A stretch of 64,000 nt of DNA. Source: Phlebotomus papatasi (lineage: Eukaryota; Arthropoda; Insecta; Diptera; Psychodidae). The translations under genes and the position numbers were made by a program. This document shows positions 22,763 through 34,770 of this stretch, piece by piece. The notes below the pieces were generated by a model. It saw only the letters and a list, made by a program, of their open reading frames with translations, did no database searches and was not told the origin of the DNA. The stretch lies in the NCBI RefSeq assembly GCF_024763615.1, contig NC_077223.1:91512627-91576626 (forward strand), written 5' to 3'. Position 1 is the stretch's first letter. The number at the start of each line of letters is the position of its first letter.

Positions 22763-22770
22763 GTTTTAGA

Positions 22771-24727
22771 GGTAGTCATAATACGAATATTTCGTCCTTG
22801 GACACCTATATCTTCGAAAAACATTTCTATATCGAATTTTCGAACATCAAAGTGTAACCACTTTGGAGGGCCTACTTTTTTCGCATGCTTGTTACTCATT
22901 CTAAAATATTCTGAAACCTGTTTTTTAAGCAATTTCTTATATTAGAATGTTTTTTTAATCTATCAATCACATTATTTGAAGGGAAAGTATTTTCCCCTAG
23001 AATAAATGAATACTTAATTAAAAGATTTGTTCCTAATACAAATCTCACGAGAAAAAATGTTCAAAAATTCTCAGAATGTGCCTTGCTAAAAAAAAATTGT
23101 TTAACAAAACTTTTTGTTTGATTTGTTGTTTAATTAGTTGTTAATACATCAATTTTCTGATTATATACTCATGGGAGAACATCGCCATTGTGAACATATA
23201 ATAGGATTTTGTTTACATTTAGTTCTCAAATCTCACCCTGAGGAATTTCCGATATATAAAGTGATTTTACCAATAAGATTAATTTCTCAAGCAATTAATT
23301 TCAATGTTAGATATATACTCAAATGAATTCTCCGAATTAACATCATTGATTGCTTCTGCTTGGGCCTATAATGATTATACCGGAGTGCTAGGAGCTACAA
23401 TATCTTAAAAGGATGTTAAACTCTAAGAAAGGCTCGGAGGCAAAAGCTCTCAATTAAATAAAGGAGTTTATTTGTGAGAAATTTTTCATCCTAACCAAAT
23501 ATTGGTAGGCACACACATTTCCCACTCCCCATGGAAATCCTTTTAAGGACAAAATCGGGTTTCATACTAATAGGATATCGATGGTTAAATTTCATGGCTC
23601 CACCTTATAAAATGTTTGCTCAAACAACTGAAAAACTGAATTGATATTATCGTGTGTCATACGGAATCCATAAAAGAAATCCATTTGAATTTATGCACTG
23701 CCAAATTTCACCAGAAAATCTACGCAGAAGATTTCAAATCTAATTTTAAAATTTGTAAAGAACCCTTGAGTCCTTTTGGGGATGTATATAATGAGAATTG
23801 CAAATATTTGATCTTCACTAACATTTGAATCCGGACAAACATGTGTCGTGGCTTTTGCATAAAAGGGATAAGGTAAGTAAATAGCCAAAACCTCACCTTT
23901 TCTCCAAAATCCATCTTTTAAATCAATTTTGCAACCCCTTAAGGAACCGCAGAATCAAACCTTCAATTCATGTTTCTTGGTAACTTGTTAAGATTTGGCA
24001 AATATTCCACCTTTGGGAAATTCCAACTAAATAGTTTAGGACTATTTCGTAGAAATTTCAATTAAGGACATTAGCAGTGTAATGATATGCATTTAATATT
24101 CATGCTCTCATAGATTTTGGGTAGTCCAAATTGATGAGATATTTCTAGCATAATTGTCATTCATGTAATCTTAGTTAAAATTTAATCTAAAGGAGAATTT
24201 CTGGTTTCCAGAAACTTTAATAACATTATATTCCCGCAATAATACCCAAGTCTATCAATAACAAGTTAATCATCCTTTATAAGTCAACAATCAATTTGAA
24301 TTTGATACATGGAAATTTGCATAATCTTATAATTTCTCTTTAAACTATACCATTTGAAAAATAATAAATCAATCAACAAAACTTTCAACTTATTTGCAAG
24401 TCATGTTCATTTTTAAACTATACCTCTGAGCACTGACGAAGAAAATTCTTCTCCTGGCTTTTACCCTTTGGATTTTCTCTTCAAAAAAAAAAAAAAACTT
24501 TAAACATGCAAATCTCACGAGTATATGAATTTCAATAAATATTCTACTTAATTGTAGACACTTTCTATTCAACTTTTGGAAATTTAAATAAACTTTTCCA
24601 CAAAGAACACACACTTTGGAAAGATAAAAAACAATAATTTTCAGATATGGAGGAATTAAACGATGAAATATTTTCATATTTCAACCAATGCTTTTGGAGA
24701 ATAGTTCATCTGAGGCCTGAAAGTGCT
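22771..24727. other. Intergenic stretch with weak repeats only
   Basis: 22780-22890 shares CACTTTGGAGGGCC with sequence near 44765. The remainder is AT-rich, with no supported gene or defined element. Confidence 0.45.
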
Positions 24728-24731
24728 TTAA

Positions 24732-27391
24732 GGGGTTACATGGGCCAAAAAGATTAAAAATAATAGTATATTTTATATATTTTTTTCGACATAAAAAAAA
24801 TTTAATTCAAGCTCTTAGGTATATAAAAAGGGACAGATAATCCTAACCGGCTTATGTAGGTGAGATTCTTAACGTGAGCTAACTCGGAGTGCATGCAAAT
24901 TCGATTTAGAGCTGAAGTTGGGAGACGCCATTCAGTTATCTTGAACCAAATTCGTGAAATTATACAAGTTTTGTATTTGAACCAAAATGTCAAGGATTTG
25001 GATGAACTGACAGAAAAGTGATATATGGGTGAAATGTAGACCAGAATGTTCTCTATAATTTTGCCGTAGAACTTGAACTCATCGATTACTCAGAAGCCAA
25101 GATAAGCGAGGTTTTTTGTTTCTTAACTCGTTTTTTCATCCAGAGTTCCCCAAGTAGTCATTTGTTGAACTTCAACTATTTCAAAGAATTGTTGTATTTT
25201 GCGGGACTTTCCATTTAAACCCCTATTTTAAGTGTCTTGGTGGAGTAGAGGCAGTCAAATTGGCATCTGAGTGATTTCAAAGCGTTATTATGGGAAAAAT
25301 CAATTTTTTCACACTTAAACGGCAAAATCGGAGTGATAGCGTAGGCTGAGTGGAAAATGATGTATGGACGAAATGTAGAGACAAATGTGCTCTACAATTA
25401 TGTCGAAGTAATCATCAAAATCGGTTCAGCGACAGTCGAGATAATTGAGGTTATGTGATATTGAAATTGGTTTTTCGACTGTGGCGCCCCTGGTGTTGGT
25501 CCCACGAAGTTCAAATATTCTAGAAAGTTGTAGCATTTGGTGAGATCTTTCGTTTAAGCCCTCATTCATCAAAATCGGTCACCTAGAACCGGAGATATGA
25601 TTTTTTGAATTTTGTGAACTTTGACCCCTCATATCTCCGGTTCTATTGAAACCACAGCGCACATACGCACCATTTTGGAAACGTCCTAGACTGGACTACA
25701 ACATACTAAAATTTCATTAACTTGCACAATGCCGTTTTTGAGAAAAGTGACTTTGAATTTCGATGAATTTTGACGCTATCACAGCGCCACCTGTGGTGAC
25801 TTTTTGAACTTCCATCTGAAAGTGCTCATCGAGACGAAACCAAAAAGGTAAAATTTATGTCGCTATGTTAATTAGAACCGGAGATAGAGGCCGGTCAATG
25901 TTCGAACTTTGACCCCTTATAGCTCGGGTCAGGGGTTATGGATCGACTTAAGGTTTTTTTTGTTTGATAGGTATAATCAACGGCTACAACATACTAAAAT
26001 TTCAGCCCGATTGCATAAGGAATTTTTGAGTTATTTAACTTTTAAGATTTAAAAATTTTCTTTTTAAAAAAAGCGCCCCTAGCGGTGGTTTTATGAACTT
26101 GCGATGTTAGAAGGGGAAGTGGCATTTCACGAGAGCTTTCCAAAAAGCCCTCACTTTTTAAATTCTGACAATTAGAACCGGAGTTATGGCCATTTTAAGA
26201 AAATTTTTTTGGACCCTTATAGCTCGGGTCAGGGGGGTCGGGGGACCTTAAGTTTGGTACTGATGGAAAGCTCTAAGGCCCAGCTATAACATACTAAAAT
26301 TTGAGCCCGCTCGATGCCATAGGGGCGGAGCTATTGAGAAAACAAAAAAAGGGGGGTCTTCAAAATGGCGGAAGGAGGGGTGGGGGGTGGGAGGTCAATG
26401 CACCAAGTTGCAATTTTCGTACGATATTTAACCTTTGCCGAAAACCGCAAGTCGATATCTTTTTTAGTTTAGGAGCTATTAAGCTCCAAAGAGCGGCCGG
26501 CCGGGAACGTAACTTAGCCCCCCATATATTCGTGATCAGGAAGTGGCGAAACACATTTTGGCCAAGTTTGAGCGCGATCGGACGACATGAAATTTTGTTA
26601 GGATTATAGTAGGTGAGATTGTTAAGAATCTCACCTAATAAAACACTTGAACTGTATTTTCTGAAATTTTCATTTCAACATTTTAAAAAATGCAGCTGAT
26701 AGGACAGGATTTTCGGAGACCTTTTTGAAAATCCTTTATGACCTCTACACACTAGAGAAATTTTTATCCATATTGAAAAAAAATTCCTATACTCCTTTAT
26801 GGCCTCTACTCTACACACTAGTAGAAATTTCTTTAAAAAATGCATTTTTAAAGAAAATTTCCCCTATCCTCAAGCCTATCCTAAACTCTTCAATATGGAC
26901 ATAAATTTCTCCAGTGTCTAGAGGCCATTACTTAGTGGTGGACAAGAAGTACCCAGAGTATATCGTCAGTTAGATCAGCAATTGTCGTAACTTCCTCATC
27001 AGCTCATCAGCACTTCTTCTAGCAACATGGAACACATACTAGGAAAGAACTGTAGATTAGTTGATGAAGAAGTTACAATAATTACTGATTCAACTGAAGA
27101 TATTCATCTGACGTCAAAAAATTAAATATTTTCTGTTATCTAATATGTTAACAGTTGAACGGTGGATTTTTTCCTTGTCTTGTTCATCGAAAAGTAAGTT
27201 TTTTTTTTCAAAATAAATCTCCAAAAATCAAGTTCCAACGGCTGAAATTTTAAAATGTTTGAAAGAAAATTTCAAATAATCTAGTTGAATTATTGTACTT
27301 TTATATTTAAGAACTTCAAATATTTTTTTATTTTGTCGAAAAAATGTAAAGAATATACTGTTTTCTTAGTCTGCGTGACCCACGTATCCCC
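24732..27391. mobile_element. piggyBac-type TTAA element, large diverged copy
   Basis: Starts GGGGTTACATGGGCC after TTAA (24728-24731) and ends GGGTCACGCAGACTAAG-type (read inward) before TTAA (27392-27395). The ends match each other imperfectly. 2.66 kb with no transposase seen. Another repeat (24857-26638) appears to be nested inside. Confidence 0.5.
24857..26638. mobile_element. TAGGTGAGATT element with internal degenerate repeats, copy 1
   Basis: Left end TAGGTGAGATTCTTAACG, right end AAGAATCTCACCTA. A shorter relative is at 47674-49372. From 25500 to 26340 the sequence repeats a theme: AATTAGAACCGGAGATA, then CCCTTATAGCTCGGGTCAGG, then AACATACTAAAATTT and a GAGCCCG/AGCCCG word, with a period near 280-300 bp. 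The 102-codon frame at 26301-26609 lies in this repeat and is not supported. Confidence 0.55.
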
Positions 27392-27395
27392 TTAA

Positions 27396-28281
27396 GGGGT
27401 TACATGGGTCTCTCAGGTCAAAAAATATCCCTTTTTCTGATAATAATTTATTGTGTCGAAAATATTTTAGAAATTCTAACTTTTGGGATATGAAAGAGTA
27501 ACTTTAGAACAAAATTTAAAAAAAAAATAGAAAAATTTTGAAAATTCGACCGTTGGTAGCTGATTTTCGGAATCATTCCTCAAAAAACAAACCTTGCGGT
27601 AGGCTAGATTTCTCCCAGTAGGTTCATCTGAAATCAAAAACCAAATATACTCTGTTAAAGGATTAGTTGGACCCCTGGATAACGAAGGATTTTTGAAAAA
27701 ACAACAAAATTTCCATTTTTGGCAAGAGTTTTTATAAAAAAGTATCAATTTTACCCTATTTTTCAACACATTTTGTATTGTAAAATTGGTTCTGATTAAA
27801 GGAAGTGCAAATCTACTAGAAGGGAACCGGAATTCGTCGGGGGAATGGAGTCACTGAGTCAATGACAACGACAATCCTGGAAAGGATTGTCGTTTTTCCA
27901 AGAGTGACTCCATTCCCCCGACGAATTCCGGTTCCCTTCTAGTAAATTTCCCTAACGTCGGTTTTTCAATACAATGAAGTGCAAATCCTTCGTTCAAACA
28001 GTGTAGATAATACTTCTTAAAACAAGTATGCAAAATTTCAGAAAGATCTGTTCAGTAGACTCTGAGTAATCTTGACTACCGCATTGTAAAACGGTGTTTT
28101 GAGAAAAACGCGTTTAAAATTTTTACAACAATATACGCGAGTGAGCGGAATGCATAACAAAACTGCTCTGCCTCCGAGAGTTTTACTACGATTGACTTGA
28201 AATTATCAGAAAATATTTTTCAAATGTTATACTATAAAATAATAAAAATGATTTTTTGGCCGGAGAGACCCATGTAACCCC
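27396..28281. mobile_element. piggyBac-type TTAA MITE (886 bp)
   Basis: Perfect 19-bp TIRs GGGGTTACATGGGTCTCTC, flanked by TTAA at 27392-27395 and 28282-28285. TTAA target sites and G/C-run ends are the signature of piggyBac-type insertion. No transposase. It shares its left TTAA with the neighbouring element and contains a long hairpin at 27814-27944. Confidence 0.75.
27814..27944. repeat. Near-perfect 131-bp hairpin
   Basis: The left arm TACTAGAAGGGAACCGGAAT and onward pairs with ATTCCGGTTCCCTTCTAGTA. Inner CGTCGGGGGAATGGAGTCAC pairs with GTGACTCCATTCCCCCGACG, and ACGACAATCCT pairs with AGGATTGTCGT. It lies inside the TTAA element. Confidence 0.8.
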
Positions 28282-28752
28282 TTAAGCAAATTATATTAAT
28301 AACTAAAACGTGTTTATGTTCAATATACAATGAGTGTCAATAGTTTGTTGCCTAATGGATGTTTGAGAAATAAAGTGAAAAAAATGATAGAAAAAAAATA
28401 CTTTTCCAAATTTTTCTTTTTGCAGATGAGTACCTTGTAATCCGTAGATATTATTTATAGTTTTCAAAAAAAATAATTAATTTTATTTCATATCAAAAAT
28501 AATTGTTTTCCAAAAGTTGGTCATTTTTGAAAAATCAAAAGTTTGTTGCCTCATTAAAAAAACTAATTCAAAATGGTGAAAACGTGCAACCAACTTTATG
28601 TAAACCGGTTACATTTTGAGCTTATGTCATTTGATAGGCAAATGGTGGATTTGTACATTTTTTAGTCTGTCAATGGTAAATATATAGGTGTAAAAGTGAT
28701 GATAAATAACAAGAAATAATGAGTTTTTCGATAATTCATAATTTAGGTTATA

Positions 28753-29160
28753 ATGGCAAATTACAAAAAGTTGAAAGGTGGGATATTGTCCAGAGGTACT
28801 GCTGGAAAGAATCGGCGTCGCTTAATTGCCAAATTTTATGGAAATTCATGAAAAGTTATACATAAAATGGTCAAATATTATAGTTATGAGGCACGAATAC
28901 ATCTGAAAAACGCTACTGGTAGACCCAGTATTTCGACTCAGAAAGTCGATAACCGCATTCTAGGTATCTCTGATAGTAACCCCATGATGTTTGCTTCAAA
29001 AATTCAAAGTCGGCTGGTTACAGAAGGCATACAGGCTTCAAATGCTTCGAAAATCAAACTCAAAATGAAAGAAAATATAAGAATAGGTACTTGGCTCGCA
29101 AGATTCCATTGGTAAGCAAAACCAAACTGCGTAAGAGGTTGTATTTTTACGTTTTTAGCA
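28753..29160 (+). pseudogene. Tc1-like transposase N-terminal fragment, left arm
   Basis: Reads MANYKKLKGG, then a stop, then MVKYYSYEARIHLKNATGRP, the Gly-Arg-Pro hinge typical of Tc1 between the paired-type DNA-binding subdomains. In a shifted frame it continues ARKIPLVSKTKLRKRLYF, which resembles the Tc1 segment just before the catalytic domain. Stops, a frameshift and loss of the DDE region make it non-functional. Confidence 0.65.
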
Positions 29161-29555
29161 TGCTCTAAGTGAATTTACAACCTTTTAACCAGATTGGTTT
29201 TGTTTACCAATGGAAACCTGCAAACCAAGTAATTATTCTTACCACTTTCATTAAATTGCGGTTGGTTTTGAAGCCTGTATGCCTTCTGTAACCAGCCGAC
29301 TTTGAATTTTTGAAGCAAACATCATGGGGTTACTATCAGAGATACCTAGAATGCGGTTATCGACTTTCTGAGTCGAAACCCTGGGTCTACCAGTAGCGTT
29401 TTTCAGATGTGCTCGTGCCTCATAACTATAATATTTGACCATTTTATGTGTAACTTTTCATGAATTTCCATAAAATTTGACAATTAAGCGACGCCGATTC
29501 CTTCCAGCAGTATCTCTGGACAATATCCCACCTTTCAACTTTTTGTAATTTGCCA
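29160..29555 (-). pseudogene. Tc1-like transposase N-terminal fragment, right arm
   Basis: Mirror copy of the left fragment (MVKYYSYEARAHLKNATGRP, then KVDNRILGISDSNPMMFASK). It has small differences (for example GRPRVST against GRPSIST) and its own stops. No catalytic domain. Confidence 0.65.
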
Positions 29556-29983
29556 TTATAACCTAAATTATGAATTATCGAAAAACTCATTATTTCTTGT
29601 TATTTATCATCACTTTTACACCTATATATTTACCATTGACAGCCTTAAAAATGTACAAATCCACCATTTGCCTATCAAATGACATAAGCTCAAAATGTAA
29701 CCGGTTTACATAAAGTTGGTTGCACGTTTTCACCATTTTGAATTAGTTTTTTTAATGAGGCAACAAACTTTTGATTTTTCAAAAATGACCAACTTTTGGA
29801 AAACAATTATTTTTGATATGAAATAAAATTAATTATTTTTTTTTGAAAACTATAAATAATATCTACGGATTACAAGGTACTCATCTGCAAAAAGAAAAAT
29901 TTGGAAAAGTATTTTTTTCTATCATTTTTTTCACTTTATTTCTCAAACATCCATTAGGCAACAAACTATTGACACTCACTGTA

Positions 29984-30396
29984 GTTTCGACTCTTAGCTG
30001 TTTGGAATACCATCAAATTTTCTTTCCTCAATAACTCAGCCCTTATGGCATCGATCAATCTCAAAGGCTGGGTCTAAGAGCTTTCGATTCAAAAAATTAA
30101 ACACCCTACTATCCTGACCCGAGCTATAAGGGATGAAAAAATTAATTTTAATTAGTACTTTTGAACATCTCAACTTTGTCTGATTTAATTGAAGATCCGA
30201 TTAATCGATAAATCGATTTTCGAAAATTCGATGTCGAATATTTCGAAAACCAGACGATACTTTTACTTTACACTGAGTTCCGGCATTATGCAATTCAGGA
30301 TTACGCACCTGACGGAATTTTGCACATACGAATATACAAACTTGCCTACCATTGGGAGCCAATTATGAAATCATTTTTGAAATACGCCTGAATGTA
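29984..30396. repeat. Inverted fragment of the CTCGGGTCAGG repeat family
   Basis: CCTGACCCGAGCTATAAGGG near 30115 is the complement of words at 25915-25930 and 26215-26230. AATCGATTTTCGAAAATTCGA near 30210 recurs near 45945. Ends are undefined. Confidence 0.4.
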
Positions 30397-30845
30397 CAGT
30401 GGGACAGTAGTTTGTTGCCTAAAGCATGTTTGAAAAATCAAGTTAAAAGAAATCATAGAAAAAATTACTTTTTCAAATTTTTTTTTTGCAGATGAGTTCC
30501 CTGCAATCCGTAGATATTATTCATATTTTTTCAAAAAAAAAATTATTCCATATCAAAAATAATTGTTTTCCAAAAATTGGTCATTTTTGAGAAATCAAAA
30601 GTTTGTTGCCTCATTTAAAAAATTAATTCAAAATGGTCAAAGCATGCAACCAACTTATGTAAATCGGTTACATTTTGAGTTTATGTCATTTGAGAGGCAA
30701 ATGGTGGGTTTGTACATTTTTATAGTTGTCAATGGTATATATATATGAATACAAAAATGATGATAAATAATAAGAAATAATCTGTTTTTTTTTTGATAAT
30801 TTATAATTTAGGTTAAAAATGGAAAATTACAAAAAGTTGAAAGGT
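30397..30845 (+). mobile_element. Tc1-like element 5' fragment
   Basis: Starts CAGTGGGACAGTAGTTTG after TA and follows the same sequence as 28328-28800. It breaks off just after the transposase start region (AAAAAGTTGAAAGGTG). The rest of the element is missing. Confidence 0.6.
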
Positions 30846-31326
30846 GAAGAACCCTGGCCAAAAACTAGTGTTTGTTAATGCATTTCTATTAAACAGTTGA
30901 ATCTTTTTGTTTTGACTACTTTTACTCCGCGCAAAATTCGTTCTACAGCCGAATTATTCAAAAGAAAGCCCCTGTGGGTATGCAAATTTTCTCGATGCGT
31001 CATGCCATTTCCCGCCCATTTCTGTCCCGAAAATGTGCATAATCCCGGGACTGAGTGTATATTATGGTTTGTTGTAGCTGAGGTTGAGACCTTTCCAATG
31101 AATTGTCGCACCACGTCCTCGATGTTCTCTGCCATGAGCTATAATCAATAATGTCTTGACGGGATTGGATTTTCTGTATTTATGAAGCGATCTTGATGAA
31201 ATTTGAGTATACATTGTATCTGAGATTGAGATCTTTCTAACGAATCCCATCTGTCTCATCTCCATTATAACGTCCACCATATCCTCTGTCTTTAATGTAA
31301 TAGGACTCTGTCTTTAATGTTTATTC

Positions 31327-31578
31327 GCTAAGAGAAATCCGAAAAAGTTAAAATAACATTCCGGAAATGTTAATTTTACCCTGCAGTATTGATCCAAAAT
31401 CGGTGTAAATATTACCCTTTTTAGGTGTATTGGGGGTTAAAGTTAACCTTTTTCATGTTAATTTTACCCTTAAACAGGTGTAAAATTAACATTAAAAAAT
31501 GTTGATATATTTTTACACCTAAAAAGTGTTAAAGTTATGAGGAAAAAAAGTTAATCGCACCCTCTTTTTTTCTCAGTG
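31327..31578 (+). mobile_element. CACTGAGA-family MITE, copy d
   Basis: About 252 bp, closely similar to 17349-17602 in the same orientation, ending TTTTTCTCAGTG. The left end is altered (CTAAGAGAAATCC). Confidence 0.7.
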
Positions 31579-33733
31579 TTAACCAATTTCAAAAAAAAAT
31601 GTCGTTTTGTTAGTCTTCTGTACTCAAACTACTTATTTAGAATAAAAAATGATCAGTAATAAGCCTAGATAAGTCTTTGAATTTATATAGGTTTCGTCTT
31701 CTAAATCTCGTACTTAATTAAAAAATCGCGATGTTCAGTGCTACCCTGTGTTCGATGGTACTTCAGTTTCCCGTATAAGAACAAATTGAGAGTTCTTGGA
31801 ATCTCAGTAAAATTTGAGTTTAAATGATTATAAAGAGATTAGAGATAAGCAAGTTCTTTTATTAAAAAAAAAAACGCAAGACGCAACCAATTCTTTAGGT
31901 AGGAAAAAGTTAGGTTAGTTCAGGCAACTGAATTTCTTTTTAAAAACCACTTATTTGCCAAAGGTATGATCTATACTAAGTCCAGCAAGGTTATAAAATA
32001 TTTTTAAATATACAGAAAACCTTTCTTGTATTAATATTAATTATGTACATTTTGAAATTATTTCACCCTGCCCTTAGCTCTAAATCAAGATTTTGAGGAT
32101 TACACAAAGCTGATGGATACTTTACCATTTAATTTAATTCTGTTTACATTAAAATATTTGCAGGCCTCATTATATTTTTTGGGAAAATTTTAACGGCAAA
32201 CACAAGGTTTTAACGTATTAACAGTGAAATCTGTTCAATTGCTTAGTATAAGACTTCATCTGAGGAATAACTTTAATAATTACGTGTTTTGTCACAAGAA
32301 ACAAAGATTAAATCACATTTAATTCGAATTTGAGGTAACACTGCTTGAAGCTTTTGAGTGGAAGTTGTTATCAACTTTCTGCCACTCGTGTTTAATCAAG
32401 AGTCTTCATGCCATGGTTCACAAAGCAATAGTTTTGATTGTGACTTCTTATTAAATTTTAGTGGAGAATTGTTCTTATCGTAACACTTTTGTCACGCTTC
32501 CAAGTGCATCAAACCTGAGAAAACACAGATAAAGTGGCAAGAAAATACTCTATGTATCTTTAATAAAATTTTACTGGATTTTTTTTCATGCTGAAGCAAA
32601 ATGTTTTCCATTCTTTTTGGGAGACTTTCGAGATTAAAGTTTGTGAAGTGAACATTCTCTGAAGGAAATTTTTTCTCTCAATTTACTGGGAAAAATGCCT
32701 CTTGGGACACGCTTTGAGGAAAAAGAACTGCAAAGCTTTTAAGGGATTATTCATGAAATCATTTTGAAACTTTGAGAGGTGAATTAAATTTTAGAAAAGT
32801 TCAACTATTTTCAAGTGTTATGTTCGCTCTGAAGAGAACATAACGTAGGAAAGGAACAAGCGGAAGGAAATTCTACCTTAAGGACGAATATGTTTACTGT
32901 CAAGCTGTGCAATGCAGGATTACAATTCCCAAGAACTCTCCACAGTTATCATCTTTCGCAACGGTTTCAAATACCTTTTTGATTGATAGACAGATGAAAT
33001 GGAAAAATTCTTATTCCAGATCGTATGATTTTATATATTTTATATATGGGAATAAATAGGACCAATATTTGTATGTCCTTCGCAAAGTGATACAAAAAAA
33101 AATGGGAAAAATAAACGCATATTGACATCATAATCAATATTTTCTAGAGTCTTTCCTCAACGCATTTTATAGAAATTGTCGAGAGCAGAAAGTGATTTTT
33201 TCATTGACTTAGCCTGTGCTTTTGAAAGCCAATCACTTAGATGGATTTTCCATTTACTAAAAGTGACCAATTTGAGGTACGGAAAAATGCGCAATCTAGA
33301 ATTTTTATTTCATATTTCTCTCACAGAATATTTGCAATAAAATCAATATTATGTGACTTTAAGAGCTTGAAAATTCTTTTAAAAAATATGTGATAGAAAA
33401 ATAAATTTTACAGTGATTCATCTGGTCTCTTTCCACAAATTTTAAGCCCTTCTTTGAGTTTTCCAATAAGATTCTTCCCAAAAGAAAATTAATTAGCTAT
33501 GCCCCAACAGGATGACATACAAAATTTTCCCGCGAAAATACCCTTCTTCTTAGAACAATTATTATTATAGTAGTTTCTGATTGTCTGGAATTTCTTAGAT
33601 TTTGTGCATGAATAAAACTTTCAAAAGGAATAAAAGTTAAAGTGAAGAACAATGAAATAAATTGAAACAGATAGTGAATTGAATATACCTAAATGAAAGG
33701 TTGCCAAGTAGCAGTTGAATAAGAAATGCCGTA
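31579..33733. other. Intergenic AT-rich stretch
   Basis: 31670-31775 resembles the right half of the 38305-38494 MITE. 31600-31650 is complementary in part to 45660-45700. Otherwise nothing is recognised. Confidence 0.45.
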
Positions 33734-34186
33734 GAGGAAATTGGGGCTATTTCTAACACTCCTTTTTCTATTTTTTTAAGTTTAAGAAATTAGACTTCAA
33801 CAGGAAGCATAATATTTAATTCCTTTGTATTCTTAGATTACCTAAAGCTTTGATTCTTTGATTTCGTTCAGGCTCTAGCCAATCAGAGAATGCGATCATA
33901 CGAAAATAATGTTTTTATTTTAAATAAATGCTTATAACAGAACGTAAATGAAGCTTGATAAATCAACTGGTACTCAGGTAAAACATCAAGAATTGTATTA
34001 TTCTATTAAAAAAAAATGGAAAAAAGCTTTTTAAACTTAATTTAAAATTATATCTCAGACATTTCTAAATCACTAATTCAAAAGCTAAATTCCACGAAAT
34101 TCCCTATATTAAACTTTTTTTAATTCAAACTGATTTATTTTTATTAATATTTGTAGCAAACGTCTCAGAATAGTGCAACTCTCCCC
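33734..34186. mobile_element. Possible TA-flanked element with degraded ends
   Basis: The left end GAGGAAATTGGGGCTATT and right end AATAGTGCAACTCTCCCC form a loose inverted pair with TA on both sides. Weak support. Confidence 0.3.
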
Positions 34187-34770
34187 TATTGATCGTTGTC
34201 GATTACCTCCATTATATCTTAACAAGGACTTTCAGTCTGCAAAATATAAAGACTCGACTTCAATTGTTGACAAAGCTAAGTGTTTTCTTCTTATTCAAAG
34301 GAAATTCCTAGAATTTAAGTAGAAGATGCTTCAGGGAATATCTATGCATTGCTTTCAGAATATATGATAAAAGAATTAATCAGAGGAAAATAAGCTCAAA
34401 AAATGCTCGATCTTGTGAGTTTAGTATCCAAATAAAAGTTTCGTACATTAATATTGTACTAGCCAACATCTAAGGGCCAAGATATTGTACTTTAAAAAAC
34501 CAGTGGCAAGCCCAGATAAGCTTATGGTAGCTGAGATTTCTCACAGGTGATTTCAAAATGCGTGCAACTCGAGGTTCTTGCAACTAGGAATGTGTACACA
34601 ATTCGATTGTGAGTTGAGCAAAATCGCGCATTATAAATGTTGCAAAATGTTACAATTAGTATTTAAATATATTAATTAATTTAGATAATACAAGTTGCTT
34701 TTCACACGACGCCAATGTCGAGCATTCCGCAAGGAGGACGATTCTAATTTCTTGTATCAGCCTCTTGATA

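Larger units (their letters stand above)
28328..29981. mobile_element. Palindrome of two inverted Tc1-like 5' halves
   Basis: 1654 bp flanked by TA (28326-28327 and 29982-29983). Both ends carry the same terminus (CAATGAGTGTCAATAG on the left, CAGTGAGTGTCAATAG inverted on the right), and the arms mirror each other to a centre near 29157. Each arm carries the N-terminal part of a Tc1-like transposase. A third, single partial copy is at 30397-30845. Confidence 0.75.

Noticed and set aside
26301..26609. A 102-codon plus-strand frame with a Gly-rich centre
   Set aside because: It lies in an interspersed repeat also present near 49196-49370, where the frame is not kept.
30875..31280. Overlapping open frames on both strands near 31 kb
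   Set aside because: They lie in interspersed-repeat sequence, lack motifs and have no splice or start support.
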